Of a stretch of 58,761 nt of DNA, positions 1-8,698 are shown piece after piece. The DNA is taken from positions 1-58,761 of the forward strand of contig CAMWJF010000023.1 in assembly GCA_947174505.1 (NCBI GenBank). The letters are read 5' to 3'. Position 1 is the stretch's first letter, and every line of letters begins with the position of its first letter. A model generated the notes under the pieces. The model saw only the letters and a list, made by a program, of their open reading frames with translations, did no database searches and had not been told where the DNA came from. Made by a program: the position numbers and the translations under genes. This DNA comes from an uncultured Lachnospiraceae bacterium (GTDB lineage: Bacteria; Bacillota; Clostridia; Lachnospirales; Lachnospiraceae).

Positions 1-493
1 CCGTGCATCCTTCTACATGGCAGACCCCTACCACGCCGCAGGAGCCGTCACAGTAGCCGTGCTCATGGGCATAACCGCAATAAGTCTGGCTGTCATGGGT
101 GTGATAGCCCGCCTCCGTGCATCCTTCCACCGTGCAGACCCCTACCACGCCGCAGGAGCCGTCACAGTACCCGCATGCATGCTGATAGCCGCAGTAGGTC
201 CGGCTGTCGTGAAGGTGGTATCCCGTCTCCGCACACCCCTCCACTGCACATACACTGACAGCCCCGCAGGAGCCGTCACAGTACCCTCCCGCATGGGCAT
301 ATCCACAGTAAGTCACATTGTCATGTGTGTGAAGCCCGGTTCTCGTACAATCCTCCACCGTACACACAGAACAAACCGCTTTCTCCGCGGCGCCTGTCTG
401 ACTATGATGTCCGTGAGCCGACACGGGCATGACGACCAAACTGGCCATCAGCAGCCCCGCCGCCCCGTATGCCAAAAATCTCTTCATCCGCAC
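1..493 (-). CDS. Secreted Cys/His-rich tandem-repeat protein (3' part missing)
   Basis: The reading frame is open from its start to the left edge, so the C-terminus lies outside the window. It begins with a signal peptide (MKRFLAYGAAGLLMASLVV, then PVSAHG), followed by at least three copies of a 38-residue repeat (114 bp). Each repeat has the shape CxVEGC, xExGYHxHD, TYCGY, GYCDGSCG. The DNA copies are 114 bp apart (cagacc at 21 and 135). Regular cysteines and histidines suggest metal binding or disulfide cross-linking outside the cell, but I recognise no family. The start is either GTG at 493, with GGAGGT eight bases upstream at 502-507, or ATG at 487. I favour GTG because of the spacing. 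Function unknown. Confidence 0.75.
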   Translation of the reverse strand, partial: MRMKRFLAYGAAGLLMASLVVMPVSAHGHHSQTGAAEKAVCSVCTVEDCTRTGLHTHDNVTYCGYAHAGGYCDGSCGAVSVCAVEGCAETGYHLHDSRTYCGYQHACGYCDGSCGVVGVCTVEGCTEAGYHTHDSQTYCGYAHEHGYCDGSCGVVGVCHVEGCT

Positions 494-616
494 AGATACC
501 CACCTCCCTGAATCGTTATCTTCATCATATTAAGGAGAATGGGAATTGTCAATAAGAAGGTGGCATTTTACTGCAGCCCAAGGCGAAAATCTTCCCGGAC
601 GGATAAGCGCTTCCGA

Positions 617-1624
617 TTATGGACAGCGCTTCGTCGATTCACGCATCCGCACCTCGTATCCCAGAAGCGTACGCCCTTTCACTTCCTCCCCCTCTAACAT
701 CTGTAAAAGCAGGCCGCATGCTTTTCTTCCCAGCTCCTCCACATCGAACCGGATCGAAGTGACGGAGGGAATCCTGTTGGCCAGCATGGAGCTGTCGTAA
801 AAGGAGACCACCTGCATCTGCTCCGGCACCGCAATCCGCTTCGTCTGCATTACATTCAATACGCATCCGCACAGGAAATCGTCCATGCATACAATACACG
901 CGACCCGCTCCTCCAGAAGACTGTCCACGATTTTTTCCACTTCACGCTCGTCGTCTATATTAAGAAAAATCCGCCTGCTTCCTTTCCAGTCTGCCCGCTC
1001 CTCAAAGGCCGCTTCAAATCCCCGGAGGCGGTTTCTCGTAACGATATACTCCTCCCTGCCGCCGATCAGTGCAAGGCTGCGGATGCCATCGTCCAGCAGT
1101 CTTCCCGTCAGCTCCCGGCAGGCTCCCCTGTGGTCGTTGTCAATCTGAACCGCATGGACATCTTCGGTACTGCCGATCGCCACAAAGGGTACGCCGTTCT
1201 CCTGCAGATACCGCATGGGCGCATCGTCCGCCAGCGTCCGTGTGAGAATCGCCCCATCGATCTTGCGGTTTGTCACCGCCCTCTTAAGCTGCGTGATTTT
1301 ATCGGCAGTCACCATGGAAAGCAGCACATCATACCCTGCCGCAGACGCAGTACGGCTGATTCCCATCATACACTTCTGGAAAAAGGGCAGCTCCACAATA
1401 TGATAATCTCCGGGCAGTACCAGTCCCAGATTGAAAGTCTTATTCTGTGCAAGTCCTTTCGCCACCACATTCGGGCTGTAGTGATGCGCTTCCACATATT
1501 CCTGCACTCTTTTGCGCGTCTCCTCCCCGATCCTGCCCTTGCCGGACATGGCCCTTGACACGGTGGTTTTTGACACGCCCAGCTCCTGTGCGATATCCGC
1601 GATTGTGAGATTTCTATCTTCCAT
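617..1624 (-). CDS. LacI/GalR family transcriptional regulator
   Basis: A 335-residue repressor of the usual LacI-family length. Residues 6-50 form the helix-turn-helix and hinge (TIADIAQELGVSKTTVSRA, then a hinge region with SPNVVAKGLA). From about residue 60 to the end it has a periplasmic-binding-protein-like sensor fold (NLGLVLPG near 66, DGAILTR near 145, IDNDHRGACRELTGRLLDDG, SIRFDVEELGRKA). The start has a purine-rich AGGGAA site upstream. No sugar transporter or glycosidase lies next to it, so the ligand is unknown. A GCAAACGGTTGC operator-like site just downstream of its probable promoter suggests that it represses itself. Confidence 0.92.
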   Translation of the reverse strand: MEDRNLTIADIAQELGVSKTTVSRAMSGKGRIGEETRKRVQEYVEAHHYSPNVVAKGLAQNKTFNLGLVLPGDYHIVELPFFQKCMMGISRTASAAGYDVLLSMVTADKITQLKRAVTNRKIDGAILTRTLADDAPMRYLQENGVPFVAIGSTEDVHAVQIDNDHRGACRELTGRLLDDGIRSLALIGGREEYIVTRNRLRGFEAAFEERADWKGSRRIFLNIDDEREVEKIVDSLLEERVACIVCMDDFLCGCVLNVMQTKRIAVPEQMQVVSFYDSSMLANRIPSVTSIRFDVEELGRKACGLLLQMLEGEEVKGRTLLGYEVRMRESTKRCP

Positions 1625-1753
1625 AAAATCTTTCCCTTCCCGCCAGTCATATTTCCAGTATTTTCCGCAAGCGGCAGACAGGACAGCTGCCTGCGGGCGA
1701 ATGACTGCAGCCGCAAAAGCCAGCCCGCCCCTTACCGGCAGACATCAGGCTGC

Positions 1754-1802
1754 GCAAACGGTTGCCCTATATTAGATTACCAAATTCTTTCCAATTGCGC
1801 AA
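1754..1802 (-). promoter_or_regulatory. Probable lacI-type promoter with overlapping operator
   Basis: On the minus strand TTGCGC (1797-1802) and TAATCT (1774-1779) are 17 bases apart, a plausible sigma-A promoter for the LacI regulator. GCAAACGGTTGC (1754-1765) has GCAA/TTGC arms around a central CG, the typical form of a LacI-family operator, and sits at about the transcription start. A second palindrome, TTGCGCAA (1795-1802), overlaps the -35. Together these suggest autoregulation; this is inference. Confidence 0.5.
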
Positions 1803-1891
1803 CCGCATCCGGGAACCGTCATTTTGAATCATTCACCCAATTCCCCGTAATTCTTCCGTCCCTGTTTCGCTGTAAAGCCTTCGAAAAATAT

Positions 1892-1899
1892 GGTATACT
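1892..1899 (+). promoter_or_regulatory. Extended -10 promoter of the MBL-fold gene
   Basis: GGTATACT, preceded by T, gives an extended -10 (TGGTATACT) about 57 bases before the ATG at 1956. The -35 (ctgtaa, 1870-1875) is weak, as is common with extended -10 promoters. Confidence 0.45.
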
Positions 1900-1955
1900 G
1901 GATACATCCCAAAATTTACAAATACATACAAAAAACGAAGGGAGGATTCTTTGTT

Positions 1956-3197
1956 ATGAAAAAAGTAACCCGGAAAGCCTTATATCTGATGCTGGCCGTA
2001 TCCGTTCTTCTGGGGTGCGTTCTTTCGGCTCCCATTCCGGCCAAAGCCGCCAACCCCGATCAGATGGAGGTTCACTTTATGGATGTGGGGCAGGGGGACG
2101 CCACGCTTGTCACATGCGGCGGCCACGCCATGCTGATCGATGCGGGGGACGATACCAAAGGCACCGCCATCCAGAACTATCTCCAGAAGCAGAAGATCAC
2201 CCGGCTGGATTATCTGGTTTTGACCCACCCGGACGCCGACCACATCGGCGGCGCACCCGTGATTATCACGAAATTTGATATCTCTAACGTGTTTGTCTCC
2301 AATTTTGAAAAGGACAACAAAACCTACCAGAAGCTGATCCAGTCGCTCGATGACAAACGGCTCAAACTATTGACTCCAAAAGTCAACTCCCAATACACGC
2401 TGGGCACCGCCAGCATTACCATTCTGGCCCCCAACGGGTCCTACGATAATCCCAACGATGCCTCCATCGCGCTGCTTGTGAAAAATGGAAACCGCTCTTT
2501 TCTGTTTACGGGAGACGCCGGGGAGGATGCCGAAAAGGACATCTTAAAGACAGGCATTGACATTTCCGCAGATGTGTATAAGGTCGGCCATCACGGCAGC
2601 AAATATTCGACCTCCAAAGATTTCTTCCAGGCAGTCGATCCCTTTTACGCGGTGATAAGCTGCGGGGAAGGCAATTCCTACGGGCATCCCCATGCGGAAA
2701 CGCTGAACACCCTCCGCACAAACGGCGTCCTGGTTTACCGGACGGACGAGGCCGGCACGGTCATCGCGTCCACGGACGGCAAGTCAATATCCTTCAATGT
2801 ACCTGCCTCCGATAGCTGGAAAGCAGGCGAGCCCACCGGCAGCAGCACGGGCGCTTCTGCAAAATCGGCGGCAGCCGCAAAGACGTCAAACGCTGCGCAG
2901 ACACAGAAAACGGCTCCGGCCACGACTTCACAGCCAGAAGCACCGGCTGATGCCGAACATGCCGCAGAACCCTCCCCGCAGCCGCAGAAAGAAAGCGCGC
3001 CCGCCGTGGAGGAAAACCCTCAGGAAAGCGCGCCGCCCGCCACCAACGGACTTACCTATGTGCTGAACGTCAAGACGAAGAAATTTCACAGACCCACTTG
3101 CAATTCCCTGCCTACCACAAACAGACAGGACAGCTCTGAGAGCCGGGACAGTATTATTTCGCAGGGGTATGCGCCCTGCAAGAAATGTAATCCCTGA
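1956..3197 (+). CDS. Secreted ComEC-like MBL-fold hydrolase with C-terminal Ada-like zinc module
   Basis: A 413-residue exported protein. Residues 1-32 are a signal peptide ending near AKAA. Residues 37-300 form a metallo-beta-lactamase fold like the C-terminal domain of ComEC: MDVGQGDATLV, then HPDADHIGG (H91, D93, D95, H96), FTGDAG, KVGHHGSKYSTS and SYGHPH. An Ala/Pro/Glu-rich linker follows (about 305-365). The last 47 residues (KKFHRPTC, then CKKC) resemble the Cys4 zinc module of Ada. ATG 1956 is chosen over an upstream start because GGGAGG lies at 1940-1945 and the signal peptide starts there. No ComEC membrane channel is present, so this is a stand-alone extracellular hydrolase, perhaps a nuclease or phosphodiesterase. 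Substrate unknown. Confidence 0.88.
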   Translation: MKKVTRKALYLMLAVSVLLGCVLSAPIPAKAANPDQMEVHFMDVGQGDATLVTCGGHAMLIDAGDDTKGTAIQNYLQKQKITRLDYLVLTHPDADHIGGAPVIITKFDISNVFVSNFEKDNKTYQKLIQSLDDKRLKLLTPKVNSQYTLGTASITILAPNGSYDNPNDASIALLVKNGNRSFLFTGDAGEDAEKDILKTGIDISADVYKVGHHGSKYSTSKDFFQAVDPFYAVISCGEGNSYGHPHAETLNTLRTNGVLVYRTDEAGTVIASTDGKSISFNVPASDSWKAGEPTGSSTGASAKSAAAAKTSNAAQTQKTAPATTSQPEAPADAEHAAEPSPQPQKESAPAVEENPQESAPPATNGLTYVLNVKTKKFHRPTCNSLPTTNRQDSSESRDSIISQGYAPCKKCNP

Positions 3198-3218
3198 CAT
3201 GCTCCCGCCATTACAGAA

Positions 3219-3265
3219 GGCTCTGCAATCTCCCATTCGGAACGATTGCAGAGCCCTTTTCTTTT
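3219..3265 (+). terminator. Rho-independent terminator after the MBL-fold gene
   Basis: Perfect 12-bp stem (GGCTCTGCAATC at 3219-3230, GATTGCAGAGCC at 3244-3255) followed by CTTTTCTTTT. It lies between convergent genes and could also slow the opposing kinase transcript. Confidence 0.85.
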
Positions 3266-3290
3266 GACACATGCGAAAGTCCCGGCTTAC

Positions 3291-5621
3291 TCATACTGCC
3301 GATTTTACAATGTCCGCCAAAAGCTCCAGCAGCTTGGGAACATCAATCGGTTTTGCAATATGACCGTTCATCCCGGTTTCCAGCGCCGTCTTTTTATCTT
3401 CATCAAACGCGTTGGCTGTCATGGCAATAATCGGGATATCGGATGCACCCGGATTCTCCAGCGCCCGGATCCGTCTCGTCGCCTCATAACCGTCCATAAC
3501 CGGCATCTGGATATCCATCAAAATCAGGTCGTACTGTCCGGGCGCCGCCTCCCTCATCCGCTCCACGGCAACGGCGCCGTCATCCGCAACCTCCACAGCA
3601 AAGCCGACTTCCTGAAGAATCGCCACGGCAATCTCCTGATTCAGCTCGTTATCCTCCACCAGAAGAATCTTCCTTCCATGGAAGGAAAACGACTCCTGCA
3701 AATCCTCTTCCGAATTTCTGGCCGCAAACGGCGACTCCAACACTTCCCTGAGCTCCGATAAAAAGATGGGTTTGGAGCAAAATGCCGTGACGCCTGCATT
3801 TCTTGCCTCTTCCTCAATATCCGACCAGTCATAGGCCGTCAGAATGATGATGGGCGTCTCTTCCCCGATCAGCCCCCGGATCCGCCTCACTACCTCGACG
3901 CCATTCATATCCGGTATGAGCCAGTCTATGATATACACGGCATACCTGTCATCCTGCTCCCCCGCAAGCTTTACCCGCAGCACCGCCTCCTTGCCGGATG
4001 TTGTCCAGTCGGGACGCATGCCGATATCGGCCAGCATCTTGGTTACGCTGGAGCAGGTATTAAAGTCGTCGTCTACCACAAGCGCCCGCAGTCCCTGCAG
4101 CTCAGGAATCGCTTCCTGCCCTACCGGTCCCGAACAGGTCTTAAACTGCAAAGATACCGTGAACGTAGTCCCTTTTCCCACTTCACTTTCCACAGTGACG
4201 GTACCGCCCATCATATCCACAATGTTTCTGGTAATCGCCATGCCAAGCCCGGTTCCCTGTATGCCGCTGACCGTGCTTGTCCGCTCACGCTCGAAGGGAT
4301 CAAAGACATGCTTCAAAAACTCCTGACTCATGCCGATTCCCGTATCTTTTACCTGAAACTCATAGGCGGCATAGCCTTCCGGCGCATTTCTTTTCTGTAG
4401 AATCCGGACGCTTACCACACCGCCCGGCTTTGTGAACTTCATGGCATTGCTCAGCAGATTCAGCAGAATCTGATTCAGCCTGAGCCTGTCACACAACACA
4501 TGTTCGTTCACCACGTCCACCGTATCAATATAGAAATCAATCTGCTTTGACATGATATCCGCCTGTACAATGGTCTTCAGGTCATGCAGAATCTCCGGGA
4601 GAGAACTCTCCTTTTCCTCAATTTTTACCTTTCCGCTTTCGATGCGGCTCATATCCAGCACATCATTAATCAGACTCAGCAGATGGTTGCTGGAGGTAGC
4701 AATCTTTGTCAGATAGTCCCGCACCTGTTCCGTATTGTCAATGTGCGAGGCGGCAAGCGATGTAAAGCCTATAATGGCGTTCATGGGCGTCCTGATATCA
4801 TGGGACATGTTATTGAGGAACGTGGTTTTCGCCCTGTTGGCATGCTGCGCCGCGGCCAGCGCGTCCTGCAGATCCGCCCTCTGCGCTTCCAGCTTCGCCT
4901 CCATTTTCTTCTCATCATCAATATCTATGAAAAACCCTACAAAGATGTCCGGCGATCCATCCTTTCTTCTGGAAAGCCGTCCCGCTGCATGGAACCATCT
5001 CCACCCTGCGTTTCTGGTGAGAAGGCGGTATTTCACATCGTAAGTCTTTTTCCCGGTGTAATCATTTACCGTATCCCAGTATTCCTTCATCACATAATCT
5101 TTATCATCTCCATGAAGCAGATCCGACCAGGACTCCAGCTTATTGGGAAAATCCGTTTCATCCCTGTATCCCAGCATATGGCGGAACGTATCCGTCCAGA
5201 TACAGGTAGTTATCTTTCCGTGCTCGTCAAACTCCATACTCCAGGGTCCGGAGCCCAGAGCCGCCTGAATATTTTCCATCGCAGCCCGCTCACGCTCAAT
5301 CTGGGCAAGCGCAGCGCTTAGCCGTTCCTTGTCCGCTTTTTCCTGCCTCAGAAGGAGCCTTGTATGCTCGCCCGACTGACGGACCAGTATCAGGAGCAGC
5401 AGAAGCATCACCGCTATCACGACAACAGCCAGGGCCAGAAACCGCGGCAAAAGCTCGGGAGACTCCATACCCATCTTTTCCAGTATGTAAAACACATGAT
5501 CCGCGCCTGTTTCCGCACCGTCATTTCCCCAGATTACCACAATAAAAAATAGCGCCGCCAGAACAATTCCGCCCCCTATGACAGCGGCAGCGATCCGCTT
5601 CTTCTTTTTTTCTGCCTGCAT
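3291..5621 (-). CDS. Hybrid sensor histidine kinase with two receiver domains
   Basis: A 776-residue membrane-bound kinase. Two membrane segments (about 9-31 and 61-80) enclose a short extracellular loop. A coiled coil (90-120), a PAS domain (about 120-238) and another coiled coil follow. The HisKA domain has [17 protein letters not shown] with phospho-acceptor His near 274. The HATPase domain has [16 protein letters not shown] and GTGLGMAI. Two receivers follow: the first ([17 protein letters not shown]) and the second ([21 protein letters not shown]). There is no output domain. ATG 5621 is chosen because GGGAGG lies six bases before it. It follows a chemoreceptor and a solute-binding lipoprotein on the same strand, suggesting shared sensing. 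A hairpin with a T-run lies upstream, so expression may be partly uncoupled. Confidence 0.9.
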   Translation of the reverse strand: MQAEKKKKRIAAAVIGGGIVLAALFFIVVIWGNDGAETGADHVFYILEKMGMESPELLPRFLALAVVVIAVMLLLLLILVRQSGEHTRLLLRQEKADKERLSAALAQIERERAAMENIQAALGSGPWSMEFDEHGKITTCIWTDTFRHMLGYRDETDFPNKLESWSDLLHGDDKDYVMKEYWDTVNDYTGKKTYDVKYRLLTRNAGWRWFHAAGRLSRRKDGSPDIFVGFFIDIDDEKKMEAKLEAQRADLQDALAAAQHANRAKTTFLNNMSHDIRTPMNAIIGFTSLAASHIDNTEQVRDYLTKIATSSNHLLSLINDVLDMSRIESGKVKIEEKESSLPEILHDLKTIVQADIMSKQIDFYIDTVDVVNEHVLCDRLRLNQILLNLLSNAMKFTKPGGVVSVRILQKRNAPEGYAAYEFQVKDTGIGMSQEFLKHVFDPFERERTSTVSGIQGTGLGMAITRNIVDMMGGTVTVESEVGKGTTFTVSLQFKTCSGPVGQEAIPELQGLRALVVDDDFNTCSSVTKMLADIGMRPDWTTSGKEAVLRVKLAGEQDDRYAVYIIDWLIPDMNGVEVVRRIRGLIGEETPIIILTAYDWSDIEEEARNAGVTAFCSKPIFLSELREVLESPFAARNSEEDLQESFSFHGRKILLVEDNELNQEIAVAILQEVGFAVEVADDGAVAVERMREAAPGQYDLILMDIQMPVMDGYEATRRIRALENPGASDIPIIAMTANAFDEDKKTALETGMNGHIAKPIDVPKLLELLADIVKSAV

Positions 5622-5654
5622 CGTATTCCTCCCTCTATGGTTTAAACACTTCAA

Positions 5655-5685
5655 CAAAAAAGTGCGATAGAGCTTTCGCTCTACC
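5655..5685 (-). terminator. Intergenic hairpin/attenuator between chemoreceptor and kinase
   Basis: On the minus strand TAGAGC-GAAA-GCTCTA (5668-5683, GNRA tetraloop) is followed after a short gap by TTTTTT (5655-5660). The short stem and gap suggest a partial terminator or processing site. Confidence 0.5.
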
Positions 5686-5713
5686 GTAGTATAATTTTAC
5701 CAGATTTCATTAT

Positions 5714-7300
5714 TTAAAAGCCCGCAAACACTTCCATCTGTTTTTTCAGTTCTTCCACAATTTCCCTGTTTGTATCCATTCGGCCCGTGATATCCGCCAT
5801 ATTCCCAGCCAGACTCTTTGTGCTGTCTGCAACCCCGGTAATCTCGACGGCGCCGTCATCGATCGCCCTTGTAATGCTTTCAATAGAACCAGCTATCTCA
5901 ATCATGGAATTGCTGAGGCGGTCGATCCTGCTGTTGAATGCATCGATCATTTCCTTTACATAATCTGCATCCTCTTTATACTGTTTTCCAGAACGGACAA
6001 TTTCACGGAATTCCGTCAAAACGGTCTCGCTCAGGTAATCTGCCAGATCCTGGGAATGTTTTGACAGGTTATGTACCGCATCTGTAACAATCTGATTGAC
6101 TTCCTGAATGCGCCCGGCAGTCTCGCCGCAGGAATGTGCCAGTGCTTTGATCTCTGTTGCAACGACAGCAAAGCCTTTTCCGGCTTCACCGGCATGCGCT
6201 GCTTCTACAGAAGCGTTAAGGGCAATCAGATTGGTCGTTGATGAGATTTCTACAATATCTTTTGTCAGCCTGTTTACCTGATCTACACTCTTACTGTTTT
6301 CAATCGCCTCCTCGAGCACTTCCAGAATATCGGCAGCCTTCTTCTGAATGACCTCTGTGTTTGTCTGTGCCGCTGTCTCCATCTCATTCGCCCTCATCTT
6401 CATCGCTGCGGAATACTCTGTGATTGCGCCGCACTCTTCCGCCATTTCACTGACATCCCCTTTGATATCCGCAGCGCTGTTGTTAATAATGGCTGCATTC
6501 TTCGCCACCTTCTGGATTGCCGTGGACAGGGAATCTATCAGGGCGGAAAGACCCCTTGCGCTTTCCCCCGACGTACGGGTGTGTTTCAGTACCCCGCCTG
6601 TCACCTCGTCAAGCTTCTGTGAATTTTCCTGAAGCATATCCACCGTACCTTTGATCGGCTTTATTACATATTTTTTGATGATCCGGATGGCTGCAAACAC
6701 CAATAGCAGACATGCCGCAATGGATGCGGCCGCAATAACCAGCGCGCTGATATAGACGGTCAAAAGGTTCTGCCTTGCGCTGCCTATTCTTGCGCTTACA
6801 GCCTCATACAGTTCCGCGGTATTCTCTTCTATGGCAGATCCGAAGCGAGCAACGTCGCCATTGGCGTAGGCATAAGCATCCTGCGTCTTGCTGTCCGCAC
6901 TGGCACATACAAGATAGACCAAAGCATGTTTGAAAGAATCATAGTTTTCCAAAAGCTCCCTGTAAACCGCCTTTTCCTCTTCCGTGACATAGTTTCCATA
7001 TTCTTCCAGATATGCTTCCAACGTTTTTTCTTCTTCTTTGATCTGTTCCACCACAGTGACCATGGTATTATAGTCCGTTGCTACAATATGGGACAGCGCC
7101 ATCTTATGGATATTCGTGGTGGTATGGCGGATGTCCTGCAGTGTCTGCGAACCTACCATATCGTTATCTACAATTTTGGAAGCGTTCGCATTTACATTGT
7201 GAATGCCAAAAACCGACAGGGCATTTGAAATCAATGCCACAATTCCCAAAAGGATAATCGGAAGTATCAGACGTTGTTGTATCGTGAGTGTATGCTTCAT
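5714..7300 (-). CDS. Methyl-accepting chemotaxis protein
   Basis: A 528-residue transmembrane chemoreceptor. Membrane segments lie at about 11-31 and 185-210. The outside region between them is helical and fits the four-helix-bundle (4HB_MCP) sensor type. A HAMP-like linker follows ([15 protein letters not shown]). The cytoplasmic coiled-coil signalling domain has the conserved hairpin ([20 protein letters not shown], then [14 protein letters not shown]), slightly diverged from the usual QTNLLALNAAIEAARAGE. I see no C-terminal CheR-docking pentapeptide. It starts 33 bases after the binding-lipoprotein gene, so the two are probably co-transcribed and the lipoprotein may present ligand to this receptor. 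No che genes lie in the window. Confidence 0.9.
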   Translation of the reverse strand: MKHTLTIQQRLILPIILLGIVALISNALSVFGIHNVNANASKIVDNDMVGSQTLQDIRHTTTNIHKMALSHIVATDYNTMVTVVEQIKEEEKTLEAYLEEYGNYVTEEEKAVYRELLENYDSFKHALVYLVCASADSKTQDAYAYANGDVARFGSAIEENTAELYEAVSARIGSARQNLLTVYISALVIAAASIAACLLLVFAAIRIIKKYVIKPIKGTVDMLQENSQKLDEVTGGVLKHTRTSGESARGLSALIDSLSTAIQKVAKNAAIINNSAADIKGDVSEMAEECGAITEYSAAMKMRANEMETAAQTNTEVIQKKAADILEVLEEAIENSKSVDQVNRLTKDIVEISSTTNLIALNASVEAAHAGEAGKGFAVVATEIKALAHSCGETAGRIQEVNQIVTDAVHNLSKHSQDLADYLSETVLTEFREIVRSGKQYKEDADYVKEMIDAFNSRIDRLSNSMIEIAGSIESITRAIDDGAVEITGVADSTKSLAGNMADITGRMDTNREIVEELKKQMEVFAGF

Positions 7301-7333
7301 CTTACCTTAAATAAACCCTTTCCATCTATGTAT

Positions 7334-8584
7334 CTATCTTGCTGAAACCCCTTCTGCCATCTCATCCAGCTGTTCCTGTAAGTCCTGCCCGGAAGGATTT
7401 CCCTCGGCCATATTACCCGCAAATTTTGTGACAGGATCCCAGAACTTACCACCAACCCGCTGAAGCTGGGAAAATGCGGACTGCTCTATCAGGGCGGCAA
7501 TCGCCGGTGACTGCATAATCTCCTCAGAATTCGCAACCGCAATGTTGGAAGGACCCTGCCCGCGCATTTCAAAACGGAGACGCTGGTTTTCTTCATTAGT
7601 AATCCATTCGGCAAGCCGTGCGGCCCATTCTGGATGCTCGGAATACGCATTTACACCGATCAGCTTACAGCCGGAAAAGGAAGCCATCTGTACCTGGCGG
7701 TCGTTACAGCTGTAAGTCGGCAGCTTGGCGGCCCCTGCATCCTCTCCCCAGGCCTCCTTTACCGCAACGGCATTCCATACGCCGCTGACACCCGCAATCA
7801 CGGTGCCTTCCCTGACGCCCTCCAGAAATGCTTCGTCCGTACAACTGGCAAAGCCCGGACTTGCCGCAATATCCAGCATGGCCTGCGCAACGTCGATCCC
7901 CCGGATTTCCCCGTCTGCCTGATTCCATGTGCAGTAGTTCGTGATCCCGTCATCGTTAAGTCCCACCTGAAGTCCCGTATTGCCAAAGAAGGAATAGACA
8001 TACCAGGCAGAGGACCAGTCCATGGTAAACAGTTTTTCGTTTTCAGCCGCCGCTTCCAATATACCGTCCAGCGTCCCGGCCTGTTCTTCCGTAATATACT
8101 GCTTATTGTAATATAAAAAATATCCGTTATCCGCAGTCAGTGGATATGCATATAGCCGGTTGTTCACCGTAGCTGCCTCCACTGTGCTTGCGAGGTTTCT
8201 GCTTTTCACCACATCCGCGTTCTCAATGGGCTCCAATGCGCCGGCGGCGGCCAGCGTATTTAACTGATCGTCCGCAAAGGTAAATACATCCGCGCCCTCC
8301 TCCAAGCCGCCGATCAATGCGTCCTTACATTGGGATTCCCCCTGTGCCTCGAATGAAATCTGAAAGTCTGCCTGCCCCTGATAGCTTGTCTCAAAATCCC
8401 GGATGATCCGGTTCATCAGTTCCCTGTCTTCCTCGGCTCCCCAGACAACCAGCTCCACTTTTTGAGGTTCTGCACTCTCCTGCTCCGATTTTTCTGGCAG
8501 ATCCGCCTCCCCTGCAAGACTGCATCCGGTAAGCGCCACGGTGCACGAAATACCCAGAAGCAATCCGCATATTCCTTTTCTCAT
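7334..8584 (-). CDS. Extracellular solute-binding lipoprotein (sugar-type family 1)
   Basis: A 416-residue lipoprotein. The signal peptide ends with a lipobox (ALTGC, Cys near 21). The rest fits family-1 bacterial solute-binding proteins (VELVVWGAEEDRELMNRII, then ADVFTFADDQLNTLAAAGAL, then AYPLTADNGYFLYYNK, then PTYSCNDRQVQMASFSGCKLIGVNAYS). It would sit on the outer face of the membrane and bind a sugar or oligosaccharide. No ABC permease or ATPase genes are adjacent. Downstream are a chemoreceptor and a hybrid kinase, so a sensing role is as likely as transport. A strong promoter lies about 40 bases upstream and AAGGTGG precedes the ATG. Confidence 0.88.
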   Translation of the reverse strand: MRKGICGLLLGISCTVALTGCSLAGEADLPEKSEQESAEPQKVELVVWGAEEDRELMNRIIRDFETSYQGQADFQISFEAQGESQCKDALIGGLEEGADVFTFADDQLNTLAAAGALEPIENADVVKSRNLASTVEAATVNNRLYAYPLTADNGYFLYYNKQYITEEQAGTLDGILEAAAENEKLFTMDWSSAWYVYSFFGNTGLQVGLNDDGITNYCTWNQADGEIRGIDVAQAMLDIAASPGFASCTDEAFLEGVREGTVIAGVSGVWNAVAVKEAWGEDAGAAKLPTYSCNDRQVQMASFSGCKLIGVNAYSEHPEWAARLAEWITNEENQRLRFEMRGQGPSNIAVANSEEIMQSPAIAALIEQSAFSQLQRVGGKFWDPVTKFAGNMAEGNPSGQDLQEQLDEMAEGVSAR

Positions 8585-8623
8585 ATAGATTCCACCTTTT
8601 ATATTTCCGTTTTTTCTTTGGAA

Positions 8624-8652
8624 ATTATACCATTGAAACGGGTGATTTGCAA
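8624..8652 (-). promoter_or_regulatory. Sigma-A promoter of the binding-protein/chemoreceptor operon
   Basis: On the minus strand TTGCAA (8647-8652) and TATAAT (8624-8629) are separated by 17 bases, with TGG just before the -10. The consensus -10 and ideal spacing make this one of the clearest promoters in the window. Confidence 0.8.
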
Positions 8653-8698
8653 TATGGAAGAGCGCGGGGGAGGCGGCAAAAACAGACCCACTGAATTA

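Larger units (their letters stand above)
1625..1955. other. Divergent intergenic region (331 bp)
   Basis: This stretch separates the divergent LacI regulator and MBL-fold genes. It holds the minus-strand promoter/operator described at 1754-1802 and a plus-strand extended -10 near 1892-1899. I see no further gene in it. Confidence 0.6.

Noticed and set aside
1..250. CRISPR-like regular repeats
   Set aside because: The 114-bp period is coding (38 residues) with no spacer-like unique segments of constant length.
17..511. Open frame of 164 codons on the plus strand with ADPYHAAGAVTV repeats
   Set aside because: It is the antisense of the Cys/His repeat gene on the minus strand. That gene has a signal peptide and ribosome site; the plus frame has neither.
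3291..8584. ABC sugar transporter operon
   Set aside because: Only the binding lipoprotein is present; no permease or ATPase genes are found on either side.
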